NCBI RefSeq assembly: GCF_016920785.2
Contig: NW_024609857.1
Location: 74,708,252-74,772,251 of the forward strand
Length of the DNA: 64,000 nt
Direction: 5' to 3'
From: Ixodes scapularis
Taxonomy: Eukaryota > Arthropoda > Arachnida > Ixodida > Ixodidae
In this document: piece after piece, positions 9,569 to 20,950 of the stretch
How the letters are laid out: each line of letters begins with the position of its first letter
Numbering within the stretch: position 1 is the stretch's first letter
Notes under the pieces: generated by a model
Told to the model about the DNA's origin: nothing
What the model saw: the letters and a program-made list of their open reading frames with translations, nothing else
The model's database searches: none
Position numbers and translations under genes: made by a program

Positions 9569-11173
9569 AAAAGGTAACTGCAAAGAAAAAAAAGTGTTTT
9601 TTTAAACAGCCTAATTGGGACAAGCATGTCACAAAACAAATCTTCCGCGAAACACAAATTTTTTTTTAGCTATATTTACGCCACAGGGCGTAATTTAGTC
9701 GGAGTCAAAACCTCTCAACATTTGAAAATCCCGCTCTTCCGACACGCGCGGAGAAGTACGCCCGACCCTCACCCTTGGTTTTTCTCTTGGATTGACTTGG
9801 CTGCGGAGTACGCAGCGTCTTGACTTCCGGCCGCGGATTTTGGGGGGAAGGAGGGGGGGGGGGGGGGCGGGGGAGGCGGAAGAGAAAAGAGGAGGGAGAA
9901 GGTGCCGTCGATGTACGCTGGAAGCTAGAGCCGGTTTGCTTTCGTTGTATTTGTTTGGTCGGTGGAAAGCTTGGAACAACGCACGTTTAACATGGCGCCG
10001 GTATTGTTTTGGTGTGACGGGACCCTAGAAGCCTCCGCGGTTTCCGAGCACATCTAGAAAAGACGTGACCTGAGAATTGCCCCTGTGATGTTCCCAGAAG
10101 ACGGAATTCAGTATCATTCGTAATCGTCGTGTGTGCTTTGAAAGCGAAGGGAGTCACAGGGTCCACGAGTGCGCAACCACAAGCCAAGGTTCACGACAGC
10201 GCTGCGTTGACTTCGGCGATCTCGTTCTGTTTGGTGCAACACGGCGATGCGAAAAAGAACTGAAACGTTCGTAGTGTATGGTGCGGGGCCTTGGAAGTAA
10301 AACCCACACAAACACGGAGCACAAATTGGTTGTTGTGGAGTTGACGTTCAACTGGTTCAGTCCCGTCGTCGTCAGCTGATCCGGTCCTGCTGGTAGCGAC
10401 CGTTTTTAAAAGTAATTATTTCTTCGTTTCGTTTCAAAATGTGGAATATTTGCGACGCATACCGTGAGTAAAAAGCTGCGGGGCGTTTTCAACAAAATTA
10501 CGTCGTTTTAATTCAACAATAGACCCCGGAGTGTTGTCCAAAATCTGCCGTTTTTATGCTTCGTGTTGTTAGACTGCATTTGCACAGCGACGTGTTTGCA
10601 CAACGATGCACACCGCTCGAGTAGATGATTCGGGCCTGCAAACGACCGGTTATACAGAATTTCAGGGAAACTTAAGTCGCCACCGATATTTTCCTGTAAA
10701 TTTCGTGCGAGTTTGTAGCGCTCATCATGCGGTGTAAATAAGTTTGGGCAAGATTTCCTACCTGCCCACAGATGCATGATCTTAAACCATTCTTTTACGT
10801 AGTGAACATAGTGCTTTTTCTTTATTTTGGGAAGAGGCGTTGGTGCATTTATTATGGTACAATCATTTCAGAGTTCAGAAATTGGGGAGGGCGACCAAGC
10901 TTTACGAACTTTGTCTCTTTGCTCTCTGGCACTGCCCCAAGTAGCAGTTTCAGTAGGCATACCTACTAGCATGTACAAACTGCTCTAAAGCAGGTAAAAG
11001 ACTGGGAAGTCAGGACGGTGCGGACTCCGTGCTTCGCAGGATGACTGGGGAAGTTCTTTTGCGAGGCATGCGGAATATGCAAACGATATTGTTATGCCCG
11101 TCGTTTGCGTCTCTCCAGCAAAACGAATACAATGATCTACAAAGGCGTAATCACAAGCCAAGATTTACGATAA

Positions 11174-11419
11174 TTACGTAAAATGGTTCGGAAGCCGAGA
11201 AAAAAAAATCGGCCGTCTAAAACAGAATTTGAACGTCCGAAGGCTTCTCCGGACAGCTGTTACGTAATAACCTTGCTGTGCCAGGTCTTTCACGTAACAG
11301 CTGTGTCTCAGTCGCGGGCGTTCGGTGCACCCGGTGCGAACCTTGAAGGCCTCCGGAGCGAAATGACGAGAACATACCTGGACTCGATTGTCGCTACGCG
11401 AACGCCGGTTGCATAGCAT
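11174..11419 (-). pseudogene. Possible THAP-type zinc finger fragment
   Basis: An 81-codon minus-strand frame contains VCSRHFAPEAFKVRTG near residues 15-30. This resembles the second half of a THAP DNA-binding finger (C-x2-H followed by F-x-P-E-x-F). The first cysteine pair and the closing AVPTLF motif are not visible. It lies inside the TTAA-flanked element, where a THAP-bearing transposase would fit. It could also be chance similarity. Confidence 0.3.
11253..11304. repeat. 15-bp inverted repeat inside the TTAA element
   Basis: ACAGCTGTTACGTAA at 11253-11267 pairs with TTCACGTAACAGCTGT ending at 11304, one mismatch, spacer of about 22 bp. It overlaps the THAP-like frame. Confidence 0.55.
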
Positions 11420-12229
11420 TCAACTTGTGATCTTTCGGGGCGACATGGCTGCTGGAAGACTCGCTATCGCGATCACTCATCTCGCAGAACTTTACAGGAG
11501 GAACTGACATCTCCATAAAGTCGGCTTTTGCACGCGCAAGCAAAAAAAAAAAAAAAAAAGACACGTTAAGAAAGCAGAGAGGAAAACCAAAGTTACAAAC
11601 CGCGCTATGGAAGCCAAAACCCTGTGTCGCTTCCCATCACTAACACTGGCGACAGGTGCTAAACACGCACTACTTCACTTCAGGGAGTCTCACTCAAGCT
11701 CCTGGGTCAACACGAAACACTGATAACTTCGGTGAAACGTCTAGTCGAGGTAGGCGAGACAGGCGGGAGCAGAGACTTCGGCGGCCATGAAAGAATGGCG
11801 AAGCTTTTGTTTGTTATTGTATGAATCCAAACATAAAACCCGTCTTGTAAACCTTTTGTAAAAAATAATAACTCTCATTACATGGGTTATTCTTTAAACG
11901 TTAAAACATGCCGCTCAAAAGGAAATTACAACATATAACAAAGGTTTAACAACCAAGATCTAAGCTGTCAATCAAACTCTTAGCCAATGAGGAGTATAGC
12001 AGCCGATTGGGGCTAAACTTCATAAAACACCAACTTCGTTGCGCATGATTTAAAACGGTCGAAATAGCCGCAAACTAAAATTAGTCTCAGGCAATAAATA
12101 TTGCTGTAAAAAAATATTTTTTTCTCGCGGAAAAAATGTTTTCTGGCATGCTTGTCCAAAATAGGCTGTTAAAAAAAAAAAAAATCCTGCTTATTCTTTG
12201 CAGTTACCCTTTAAGAAGGCTATGACCCT

Positions 12230-12503
12230 AGTTACGGGGCTGCGTATTTTGGCACCGATTTGAAGTCAAGGGGGCGTGGCCAGTGACGTCACGGACGGCA
12301 AAATAACAACATTTATTTTGAAGTCTTAGTTATTTTGACGTCAAGAACACGCTTTCTTTGGATGCCGCTGACTGCATTTTGAAATGTCGGTCGTTCGGCG
12401 TGTGTGTCACCGGGTGCTCGGCGGCTCGGTGGTGTCCGCGCTGGTGCGTGTTGTCGACGTTGCCGCCTGTACTCGTCGCGTTCTCGGGAACATCAAACTA
12501 AGG
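12230..12503 (+). repeat. CpG-rich repeat, copy 1, left part (interrupted by the LINE)
   Basis: From 'ctagttacggggctgcgtatttt' through 'tgccgcctgtactcgtcg' this matches the complement of about 22790-23032. It resumes at 18391-18440 after the LINE. CpG words are not depleted. Both copies have an open frame over 'GATGCCGCTGACTGCATTTTG', but I recognise no protein. It could be a duplicated promoter or first exon, or an ordinary repeat. Confidence 0.65.
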
Positions 12504-13046
12504 CCCCGCAGGGGGCACCTGTGAAAGCAGGTGTTTGGAGAGTGGCGTCTCCACGGACCCCGAGCCATGCGGGTTCGCCGCCCACGTCTGGCTGTGCGTG
12601 GCTTTCCCGTGTCTGGGGAAAAGGGCATCCTGGTGGTTGAGCCGAGCCCGGGGTAGGTTTGGACCCTTCGGGGCCCCCCAGGCGAGGCAATACACCACTT
12701 CGGCCCCTGCTTCTCATAGACGGGAGTCCTGGTAAGGCCCGGCCAGGATGATTCAGTCCAGTCGCCACTCCTTCTACTATCCCCTCCCTTCTTTCACCTT
12801 TGTCTTCTCCTTCTTTTCACTCTTCTCATTTCTCTTCTTTCCTTTTCAACTCCTTTGGTGGCAAGGGCTAACCTTGGGTGGCAATAGATTCTCTTGTCTT
12901 GAACCACACTTGGTTATAGAGACTGGGCAGCACTAATAGAGTAACGTCTTCAGCCAAGCCCTTCTTGTTATGGAGCGTTACCTATTCCCTTGTTGGGCTC
13001 GGTGGTGGGCGGTGCACCACAGTTTCCGAAAACCCTTCCCCTTCAT
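12504..13046 (+). promoter_or_regulatory. 5' untranslated leader of the LINE
   Basis: GC-rich at the start, with a short inverted pair 'cacctg...caggtg' near 12517-12532, then a long pyrimidine tract at about 12766-12850. LINEs of this group carry an internal promoter near their first bases; I cannot point to a specific initiator here. Confidence 0.55.
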
Positions 13047-14495
13047 ATGGGTTCCAAGCTTAAACCTTCTGATCGGGCCCCCAAAAGGGTCCGCACCGAT
13101 GCATATCTACCACCTTTGGACAAGAACAACACTGACTACGTCACTAAGTTTTTCATTATACATTCCGAAGTTGAGACGAAACCGATGTCGAAACTCTCCC
13201 CTTTCCTTGTGGCTAAGGTCTTAAAAGACTTGGTAGGGGAAAAGTTTAATGCAAAAAAGACTTTTTCTGGAGACCTTTTGGTAGAAGTATTTGAGAAAAA
13301 TCAGGCAGCAGCGTTGCTCTGCCTCAACCATATCCTTGACACGAAAGTAAGCGTCTCTGCACACCGTACGCTCAACACCATTCGTGGTGTTATATCTGAG
13401 GATGACCTGATGGAGAGTCAGGAGGAAGAGATTCTTGAAGGCATGCGCAGCCAGGGTGTTGTTGCTGTAAAGCGCATCACCATCCGTAGGGATGACAAAG
13501 AACTTCCTACGCGACACTTGGTCCTTACCTTTGAGCTCAACAGCCTGCCTTCTTCCGTGAAAGCGGGGTACTTGAATTGTAGGGTCCGGCCTTACGTACC
13601 TAACCCTGTCCGTTGTTTCCGTTGTCAGCGCTTTGGGCACGGCTCGCGGTCATGCCGTGGCCGTGAGACATGTGCCAGGTGTGGTAGCTCCGAGCACAAC
13701 GCTGACGACTGTCATGAAGACACGAAATGTGTAAATTGTAAAGGCAAGCACCCTGCGTATTCTAGGTCATGTGAACATTTCAAAAGAGAAAAGGAAATTC
13801 TGACGCTGAAGGTGAAGGAAAACATCTCTTATCCCGAAGCAAAACGTCGCCTCTTGGGTTTTCAGAGAGGCTCTTTTGCCGAGGTGGTGCGCAGGGGACC
13901 TGCACCACCTATGGCGTCTGTGGGAACGCAAGTGTCTTATGGGGACCTTGCTCAACCACTTAAGTCCTCTGGTCCCAAACTAAAGGTGCAACTCCCAGGG
14001 CGCGCTATCTCAGCTTCCCGGGCAGGTGCCCTCCCCAGCCGTGCGAAAGGTTCGGATTTATTATCCGAGCAGACGGAGACCACCCCGTCGCAGAAGAAAG
14101 GCACCTCTGGAGCAGTGCACACTGCCCTACATCGAGATGACAGGGTGGATGCCGGTCCGTCGGGATCCACCCGAGCACAGGGGTCTGCGTTCCCTGCACA
14201 GGGTTCTGCACCCCCTGCTTCTCCGTTCCAGCCACCACGAGGTCGGGGATTTGGTCTCTCTGCCCCTGGTGGATCTCGGAAACCGGGGGAGCCATCGAGG
14301 TTACAGGCCTCCAAGGAGGAGCCCCTTTTGGCTCCAGCTGTGCCAATGGACGAGAGTGGGTCAAGGTCCGAGAAGGACAGACCCCACTCGAGCTCCGAAT
14401 CTCTACTTCCGGCCTCCGGTGGCACCACGGGCAGGCCGAATGACACCTCCAAAAAGAAAAATGCTCCGCGTGTAAAGATAGATTTTAAATCGTAA
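13047..14495 (+). CDS. LINE ORF1, Gag-like nucleic-acid-binding protein
   Basis: Predicted 482 residues, intact. ORF1 proteins of this type bind the element's RNA and form the ribonucleoprotein that carries it back to the nucleus. Three cysteine-histidine knuckles are visible: residues about 190-203 (CFRCQRFGHGSRSC), 209-222 (CARCGSSEHNADDC) and a looser third at 228-242. The region before them (IRGVISEDDL through VRPYVPNPVRC) resembles the domain usually found next to such fingers in I/Jockey ORF1. The C-terminal half is low in order and rich in Ser, Gly, Pro and Arg. I chose the ATG at 13047 (context catATGG); the frame is open further upstream without an ATG. ORF2 begins 57 bp after the stop. 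Confidence 0.93.
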   Translation: MGSKLKPSDRAPKRVRTDAYLPPLDKNNTDYVTKFFIIHSEVETKPMSKLSPFLVAKVLKDLVGEKFNAKKTFSGDLLVEVFEKNQAAALLCLNHILDTKVSVSAHRTLNTIRGVISEDDLMESQEEEILEGMRSQGVVAVKRITIRRDDKELPTRHLVLTFELNSLPSSVKAGYLNCRVRPYVPNPVRCFRCQRFGHGSRSCRGRETCARCGSSEHNADDCHEDTKCVNCKGKHPAYSRSCEHFKREKEILTLKVKENISYPEAKRRLLGFQRGSFAEVVRRGPAPPMASVGTQVSYGDLAQPLKSSGPKLKVQLPGRAISASRAGALPSRAKGSDLLSEQTETTPSQKKGTSGAVHTALHRDDRVDAGPSGSTRAQGSAFPAQGSAPPASPFQPPRGRGFGLSAPGGSRKPGEPSRLQASKEEPLLAPAVPMDESGSRSEKDRPHSSSESLLPASGGTTGRPNDTSKKKNAPRVKIDFKS

Positions 14496-14552
14496 AAAAT
14501 TTGCTTACTCTTGAGTTATTTTTAATTTTATTTTTTTATTATAAACGTTACA

Positions 14553-17500
14553 ATGGTCCACAATTTTAGCATTATGCAGTGGAATTGTCGCGGCCTTTTT
14601 CGTAACATTGATGACATACATTTTTTTCTTGATGAGCTCCGTCCTGTGGCCTTATGCCTACAGGAGACTTATCTGAGTGACACCCACACAAAAGTGTTAC
14701 ATCGTCATCAGGTTTTCCGAAAGGACCGCATTTCATCAAATCCTTCGGGTGGTGTAGCAGTGGTAGTGCAGAGTGGAGTTGCCTGTGCTCCAGTCCCTCT
14801 ACAGACTCCCCTTGAGGCAGTTGCAGTTCGAATTCTTCTGGACCGCCTCATTACCCTTGTATCACTCTACTTGCCTCCCAACACTCCGCTGCATTTGCAA
14901 GAGCTTCAGGGACTCGTCGGCCAGCTACCCGAGCCCTTTTTAATTCTTGGCGATTTTAATTCCCACCACCCCTTGTGGGGTAGTCCTCGACAGGACTCTC
15001 GTGGTGGAGTCATTGAGCGACTTTTATTATCATCCGGGTTATGTCTTTTAAACCAAAAAGAAGCAACGTTTTTTAGTGCCGCCCATAACACTTTTACAGC
15101 TATTGATTTGTCCCTGTCATCACCATCGTTACTCCCATGTTTTTCATGGAAGGTTTTAAACAACCCCTTTGGCTGCGATCATTTTCCCATTATTTTAGAA
15201 AGCGTTAAACCGATTCCATTGATTCCTACTCGCCTTCCCAGGTGGAAGTTAGAGAATGCCGATTGGTCTATTTTTGAATTAGAGGCTGTGATTGATCCAT
15301 CTTTACTTCGTACTATGAGCCCCGACAATGCGACAGTTTATGTCACTGAATGTATAATTAGTGCAGCTTCGAATTCTATTCCTCAAACATCTGGACATCT
15401 TCCTAAGAGGGAACCTTGGTGGACTAAGGAGTGCACAACCACTCGCAAGGACCAGAATAAAGCCTGGGGAGTTTTTCGTCGGTACCCTACCAATCAAAAC
15501 CTAATTGCATTCAAGAAAAGTAGGGCTAAGGCGAATTGGACACGAAAACAGGCTAAGAAGGTTTCATGGACCAAATATTCCTCTTCTATAAATAGCCTTG
15601 TTCCAGCGAAGGAAGTGTGGGACCGCCTGCGAAAAGTCCGAGGCGACTATCAACCTTTCCGAACCCCTCTTTTTCCCTTGCCTGCCGTATCGCTCAAAGA
15701 TCAGGCAAATGTTCTTGGTATGCACTTCCAACATATATCTAGTTCTTCCCACCTTAGTGTAAAGTTTCAGAAGTTTCAGTCTACTGCTGAAAAGCAATCA
15801 ATCTCGATGTCAGGATATGACCGGGCAGCTTACAATGGACCATTCAGTATGTGCGAACTGGAAGTGGCGCTGGGTGTAAAAAAGCAGTCTGCACCAGGCC
15901 CAGACAGGATTCATTACGAAATGCTGAGGCACTTGTCCCCAACATCATTAAGTCATTTGCTTATGTTTTTTAATCATCTATGGAAAGTAGCTGCTTTCCC
16001 TCGATGCTGGAAAAGCGCCCACATCATTCCTCTTCTGAAGCCTGGTAAAGACCCCTCTCTTCCAGCGAGTTACCGTCCCATTGCGCTCACTAGTTGTCTT
16101 GGGAATACTTATGAAAGGCTCATCAACCGGCGTCTGGTGTATTTTCTGGAGGAAGAAAATATTTTGGACATTAATCAGTGTGGATTTCGGGAGGGACGAT
16201 CAGCCACAGACCATTTGGTTCGTTTGGAGACTTTTATCCGTGAGGCATTTGTACATCGGCAGCATTGTGTCTCGGTATTCTTCGACTTGCAAAAGGCCTA
16301 TGATACCACATGGAGGTATGGAATTCTTCGGGATCTACACAACTATGGGGTACGAGGCCGTATGCTCCAGTGTATACAGAATTTTTTAAGCGACCGGACT
16401 TTTCAGGTCCGCTTGGGTTCTACACTGTCCGATGTGTTCCCCCAGGAAAATGGAGTTCCTCAGGGAGGAGTTTTAAGTGTTTCTCTGTTTGCTGTAAAAA
16501 TTAACAGTCTTGCAAGTGTGATTCCACCGTCTGTGTTTTACTCATTGTATGTGGATGATGTGCAGATCTCCGTTTCTTCTTGCAACCTCTCTAGCTGTGA
16601 ACGACAACTACAACTTACAGTCAATAGGATGAGCAAATGGGCAGATGAAAACGGTTTCACTTTTTCTCCCGAAAAAACTGTCTGCGTTCCCTTTTCGCTC
16701 CGCCGGGGATTGTCCCTTGATCCTTCTTTGCATTTAAACCACATTGACATACCTGTTCGCCAGGAACACAAATTTCTGGGCATAATCCTTGACAAGAAGC
16801 TCACTTTTGTACCTCATTTGAAAGAATTGAAGCGCAAATGCTTAAAATCATCAAACATTCTCAAGGTGTTGTCCCACAACTCGTGGGGGTCCGACAGGCG
16901 CTGCCTCCTGCGACTCTACGATTCCTTAGTTCGGTCTCGCCTCGACTATGGTGCAATTGTGTATGGATCTGCACGTCCATCTACACTAAAGATGCTGGAT
17001 CCGGTTCATCACCTGGGGCTCCGACTGGCTACAGGTGCTTTTCGCACATCACCTGTGTTGAGTTTATATGCAGAAACCTTTCAGATGTCTTTCGAGAAGC
17101 GTAGACAGTACCTTAGCCTTTCTTATGCTTGCAGGGTCTAATCTGACCCGCAACATCCATCCTACACTAGCATCCGTAGCTGTCGATTCTCTCAACTTTT
17201 TGAAAACAAGCCACGTATCGTGCGTCCTATTAACTTCCGCATTCAAAGCCTTTGTGCCTCCCTCCAGTTTCCACTGAATGATGCTGTCATACTAAAGCAC
17301 AAAGAAAAAGTATCTCCGTGGGACGAATTGCCGATTTTCTGCGACTGGTCGCTCACAAAGTATGATAAACGGGCTATTTCCCCTCAAGTCCTGCAGCAGG
17401 AGTTTCAGTCGATGCAGGAGACATATAGAGATTATACTGAATTCTATACTGATGGGTCGAAATCTCCATCTTTTGTTGGTTGTGCCGTATATTCTAGTTC

Positions 17501-18266
17501 CTTTGAGAAAGCTTTACGAATGGATGGTATGGCAAGTATTTTCTCTGCAGAGCTTTATGGTGTCTCTCTAGCTATTGAACATATCATGAGTAACAAAATA
17601 TTAAAGGCTATCCTTTTTGTCGATTCACAAAGCGTGATACAGGCTGTCTCTTCTAGACTTCCCACAAAGAATCTTCTTGTACTACATATACGGTCCAAAA
17701 TAAACCGGGCTCTCAAACTCGGACACACCATAATATTCTGCTGGGTGCCCAGTCATGTTGGAATTCCAGGGAATGAGCAAGCAGATAAACTGGCTGCAGG
17801 TGCAAAGGACTCGGCAACATCTCTTGGGTTACCCTATCAGGACCTTAGGCCCCTTTGGAAGAAATCACTTTTGAAGGTATGGCAGTCAGAGTGGGACGCG
17901 GAGAGTGACAATAAACTTCATGTCGTTAAGCCCATCTTGGCTCTGTGGGAGAGCTCATTCCTTAAGGAACGTCGACTGGAGGTTCTAGTATGCCGCCTGA
18001 GGATTGGCCATTCACGTCTGACTCATCTACATCTTCTTTGTGGCGAAGACGAAAAGCTCTGTGCTCATTGTGGAGAAGTAATGACAGTTTTGCACATTTT
18101 ATGGCATTGTAGATTTCATCACCAACATCGCCGACAAAGTTTTCCTGAACTTTTTAGAGGTCACCTTCCATTTCATCCTATGTTTTTGCTTGGTGATCAT
18201 CCTTTAGTGCCACTTAACCGTGTTATTGACTATCTTAAAAAGACCGGATATATACATCAGCTGTAA
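14553..18266 (+). pseudogene. LINE ORF2: endonuclease, reverse transcriptase, RNase H (one stop)
   Basis: The frame spans 1,237 codons broken by one TAA at 17139-17141. An APE-type endonuclease comes first (MQWNCRG N11, LQETY E38, GDFN D134/N136, CDHFP H210), which would nick target DNA. Reverse transcriptase follows, with PGPDRIHYEML, SYRPIALTS, GFREGRSATDHL, FDLQKAYD, GVPQGGVLS and YVDD at residues 666-669. After the stop the same frame continues directly into RNase H (FYTDGS D967, SAELYG, FVDSQS, and SHVGIPGNEQAD), then a Cys/His-rich tail (CAHCGEVMTVLHILWHC). Since the reading frame does not shift, a single base change explains the break. RT would still be translated; RNase H would not. 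Readthrough is possible but unsupported. Confidence 0.93.
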
Positions 18267-18377
18267 CTTTTACCATGAAAACTTTAATATCTCTTTCCTA
18301 GTATAGCCGTCTTAAGTAATTTTGTCTGGCGCAATATAGCCAAAGTCGCTCTTGCGCCATTAAACCCCAATCATCAT
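18267..18377 (+). other. 3' untranslated region and tail of the LINE
   Basis: Ends in 'aaaccccaatcatcatc', a short ATC-repeat tail rather than poly(A), running into the right target duplication. A small inverted pair, 'ggcgcaa' and 'ttgcgcc', at about 18328-18358 could form a 3' hairpin used in RNA recognition. Confidence 0.6.
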
Positions 18378-18390
18378 CATCAAACTAAGG

Positions 18391-18440
18391 GTTCTCCATT
18401 TTCAAACTTCGCCCGGTGCCGTCCGTTACTCCTGTTGCAA
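18391..18440 (+). repeat. CpG-rich repeat, copy 1, right part
   Basis: 'gcccggtgccgtccgttactcctgttgc' continues the repeat interrupted at 12503 and matches the complement of about 22762-22803. Similarity fades after about 18440. Confidence 0.55.
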
Positions 18441-18605
18441 ATGAAGATTACTTGTACGGAGGCGACAGAGCCCAGCCGCAGTAATTTTGTACGCATTTTT
18501 CTGGAGCTGTACTTGTGTGTAATACGACGGATTATCACCCTTCCATAGGATAGCTGCGAAGGCCGTGCAAGCGGCGAGCGAGTAGCCTTCACTGGAATGA
18601 CTGCG

Positions 18606-18646
18606 TTACGCGGCACGAGCGCTGCAGGAGCGCTCGTGCCGCGTAA
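18606..18646. repeat. Perfect 18-bp GC-rich palindrome
   Basis: Arms 18606-18623 and 18629-18646 are exact complements with loop GCAGG. It would form a very stable hairpin in DNA or RNA. It lies next to the interrupted CpG-rich repeat, whose other copy also neighbours a large hairpin (22546-22698). Confidence 0.8.
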
Positions 18647-18775
18647 TCCAAAGCAACTACTCGTGCTTTTAGCACTGTCGTCGACAACTTTTTCTTTTCA
18701 ATGTTAATGGTAAAGAAGAAATGTCGTAAATATCGCCAAATGCCGCAACAAAACAAAATGTTAAAAAAAGAAAAA

Positions 18776-18857
18776 AGTAAGGCTCCGCTGCGGATCGAAC
18801 CTATGACCGCTTGCTTATGAGACCGACATCTGAACCGCTAAGCTACGCTACAGCTTT
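18776..18857 (-). mobile_element. tRNA-Met-derived SINE, split by a LINE
   Basis: On the minus strand a tRNA-like head has an A-box-like TAGCTTAGCGG and a B box GGTTCGATCC. The anticodon-loop region reads CTCATAA, as in elongator tRNA-Met (anticodon CAT). T-runs that can end RNA polymerase III transcription follow on the minus strand (18757-18775). The 5' edge is interrupted at 18857 by the L1-like LINE; the missing bases reappear with the target duplication at 22451-22467. The body pairing is too poor for a working tRNA gene. SINEs of this kind are known from ticks, but I did not match a named family. Confidence 0.7.
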
Positions 18858-19930
18858 CTTTTTGTTTTTCAAAAGTGTTTATTTACATGGAGATATAAAC
18901 GAGAACACTATATACATTTACATTATGTACAAAGCGTCAAAGAAGCAAAAGAATACGGTCATCAACCGATACACGTTTGCAAAAAAGGCTCCTGTGCGCT
19001 GCCATTTTGAGCGATGCTGGCGCCCCGTACCGTTTCCGCCATGCTGGGGTGCGCCAGGGGCACGTCATTGGGGTGCGCGATGACAAGATGGTGCCGTTTG
19101 CTGCATCGCCGATGGCTTACGTTAGCGGCACACTTACTGTCTCGGAACGCAGGAGGATTTATCTACACAGAATCGTAGCGTCACATATTGTAGGACGGGG
19201 CATCTTAAAGGGTTGGAGCGGACTTTATAACTATCGCAGCCTCTGTTCCTGCATGTTGTGGAAGCCAGAGCTGCCGCGAGCGCAGCCATCGTTGATGCAA
19301 AGGCCATGCGACTTGTGGCGGATTCTGAAGAGAGCGCCTCGATACTTTAGATCTTTTTGAAAATTTTCGATTTGTTACCGCTTTAGGCATTTTATTTAAT
19401 TGTCCTTGCTATTTCGCGGTCGAAGACGACCACGTGTACGTTTTATAATTATTTTTTAAAATTTCTTTCTGCGCTCAGTGGTGTACGCTTCGGCGAGAGA
19501 CGCTTGGCAACATTGTACGACAACCAGCGAACGTCCTGGCTGGAGAGTAGGTCCGCCTCAGCTTGGCGCGCGGTTCGAGGTTAAGCCGGGATCCCACTTG
19601 CAAATGTGTATACAAGGAGAGTGTTACTAGAAATATTAGTAAGCTCGAAAATAGTTGGAAAACAAGGGATGTACAGCACACTTCAGTTTTCCTCTTCAGG
19701 GAGTTGGCAAAGAGGGCCCTAAAGTGATTCAATCCTGGTAATGTGACACAGACTCATATGACGTCAGGTGAACGACTGATGCCTTCTATGGCTTGTTTCC
19801 CTTCTTCATTATCTTCGCAGCTCGCTAGCATGCTCTGACAAACAAATTTGGCAATATTCTTAAAGTTCACCCAAGACAGTTTGGCAACCCCTCCGTTCGT
19901 ATCTACTTTCCGTGTCTTCCACGGGCTATA

Positions 19931-20950
19931 TTAACCTAGCACAACTAATGTGTCGAGAACCGTATCTAACTGGTCTCCAAAATGTAGGTAACGGAAATTA
20001 CTTTCTTCGACTTCAAAGTCTTTTTTCACTGTCCTCTTGAAAACGTCCCAGAAAAAGACTGCATCAACACAGAGCACAAATGCATGAGTGAATGTCTCGG
20101 TTGTTTTGCAGAGCCTGCAGTTTGTGCTCCAAAATACGTCGAAACCCATGACTCTCGCCATTCTTTTACAGATATTGTCCGCGAGTGAAAGCGAAAAAAG
20201 AACGACTTGCACTTCGATGGAATGGGCAAGCGTTTGACTCTTTTTAAAACATCAGTTTTGCAGTTAGGGGGAGCAGCAAATACACACCATCGGTGCAGTG
20301 GATCTGGAAACAGAGAAGTAAGTAGACATTTAAGTAACTTCTTCTTGGAACATGTCTCTAAGAAGTCACCGGTAAACCGTGTCTCAGGAAATCAAAGGTG
20401 TCTGCTACCTCTTTGTAGAAGCCGCGTAAAGTGATCTTTTGGCTCGATGAGTCTGTATTTACTGCTGTTCCTGTGTACTTTGATAAGAAATATGTTTTAC
20501 ATGTTTCTAGAAACGGGTGCTGTGGGGTTCGATTAAATTTCCATCTCGCCATTAGCTGTCTAAGGTATGCCCAAGACCTAGGCCGCCATCCTCCGTTGGT
20601 CGGAAGAGGTTTGATTTCCGCATGGGCTCGTACGATGAATTCCAAATAAACACTGCAAAAATCCTGTTAAACCTGTTAACTGTAAGTCTAGAACAGTGCA
20701 TGACCTGAAGAATGTATGTTAATTTTGACAAAAGAAATATATTGCAAACAGCAACTTTGCCAAACGTGGAGAGGTATCTTAGCTTCCATATACGAACGGC
20801 TGACTTGACTTTGGTTTTTAAAGAGTCCCACATGGGTTTCGGATTGTCCATGGCATTCAATGGCACACCTAAAAGCTGCGGCTTGTTCGTTGTCCACTCG
20901 ATGTCGATGAACTTAGCAGGTGCTGTACCCCACATTTCATTCTTACACAT
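19931..20950 (-). pseudogene. L1/Tx1-like ORF2, part downstream of the RT core
   Basis: Begins with a segment that follows the RT core in Tx1/L1 proteins (LLGVPLNAM, RYLSTFGKVAVCNIFLLSKLTYIL, then GGLGLGH), in frame from 20950. It continues in other frames through WKFNRTPQHPFLETCKTYF and ends with a Cys motif (NCRLCKTTETFTHAFVLC) at about 20120. The YxDD core and about 450 residues before it are absent: endonuclease-linker sequence joins this part near 20975-21010. Confidence 0.8.

Larger units (their letters stand above)
9571..12210. mobile_element. TTAA-flanked inverted-repeat DNA element, possibly Kolobok-like
   Basis: TTAA sits at both borders (9567-9570 and 12211-12214). The termini are AAGGTAACTGCAAAG and, inverted, AGGGTAACTGCAAAG. 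The inverted similarity extends about 100 bp inward with indels, including 'acagcctaattgggacaagc' near 9607 against its inverse near 12149-12172, and 'ttccgcga' further in. TTAA target sites are typical of piggyBac and Kolobok elements. A possible THAP finger fragment lies inside (11174-11419), which would favour Kolobok. No full transposase frame remains, so this copy is eroded or was non-autonomous. The borders are well supported; the superfamily is inference. Confidence 0.65.
12504..18377 (+). mobile_element. Full-length non-LTR retrotransposon (LINE, I/Jockey group with RNase H)
   Basis: A 5.87-kb element flanked by the 13-bp direct repeat CATCAAACTAAGG at 12491-12503 and 18378-18390. It holds a 5' leader of about 540 bp, ORF1 with zinc knuckles, ORF2 with endonuclease, reverse transcriptase and RNase H, a 110-bp 3' region, and an (ATC)n-type tail abutting the right repeat. 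An APE endonuclease plus RNase H places it in the broad I group (I, Loa, Outcast, R1 and relatives) rather than CR1 or RTE; the exact clade is not settled. It interrupts a repeat whose uninterrupted copy is at 22.7-23.0 kb. Identical target duplications and one stop in ORF2 suggest a young insertion. Confidence 0.95.

Noticed and set aside
13952..14452. 166-codon minus-strand frame
   Set aside because: Antisense shadow of the ORF1 C-terminal region.
18776..18857. Functional tRNA-Met gene
   Set aside because: The loop has CAT, but the arms pair poorly and the 5' part is cut by a LINE insertion.
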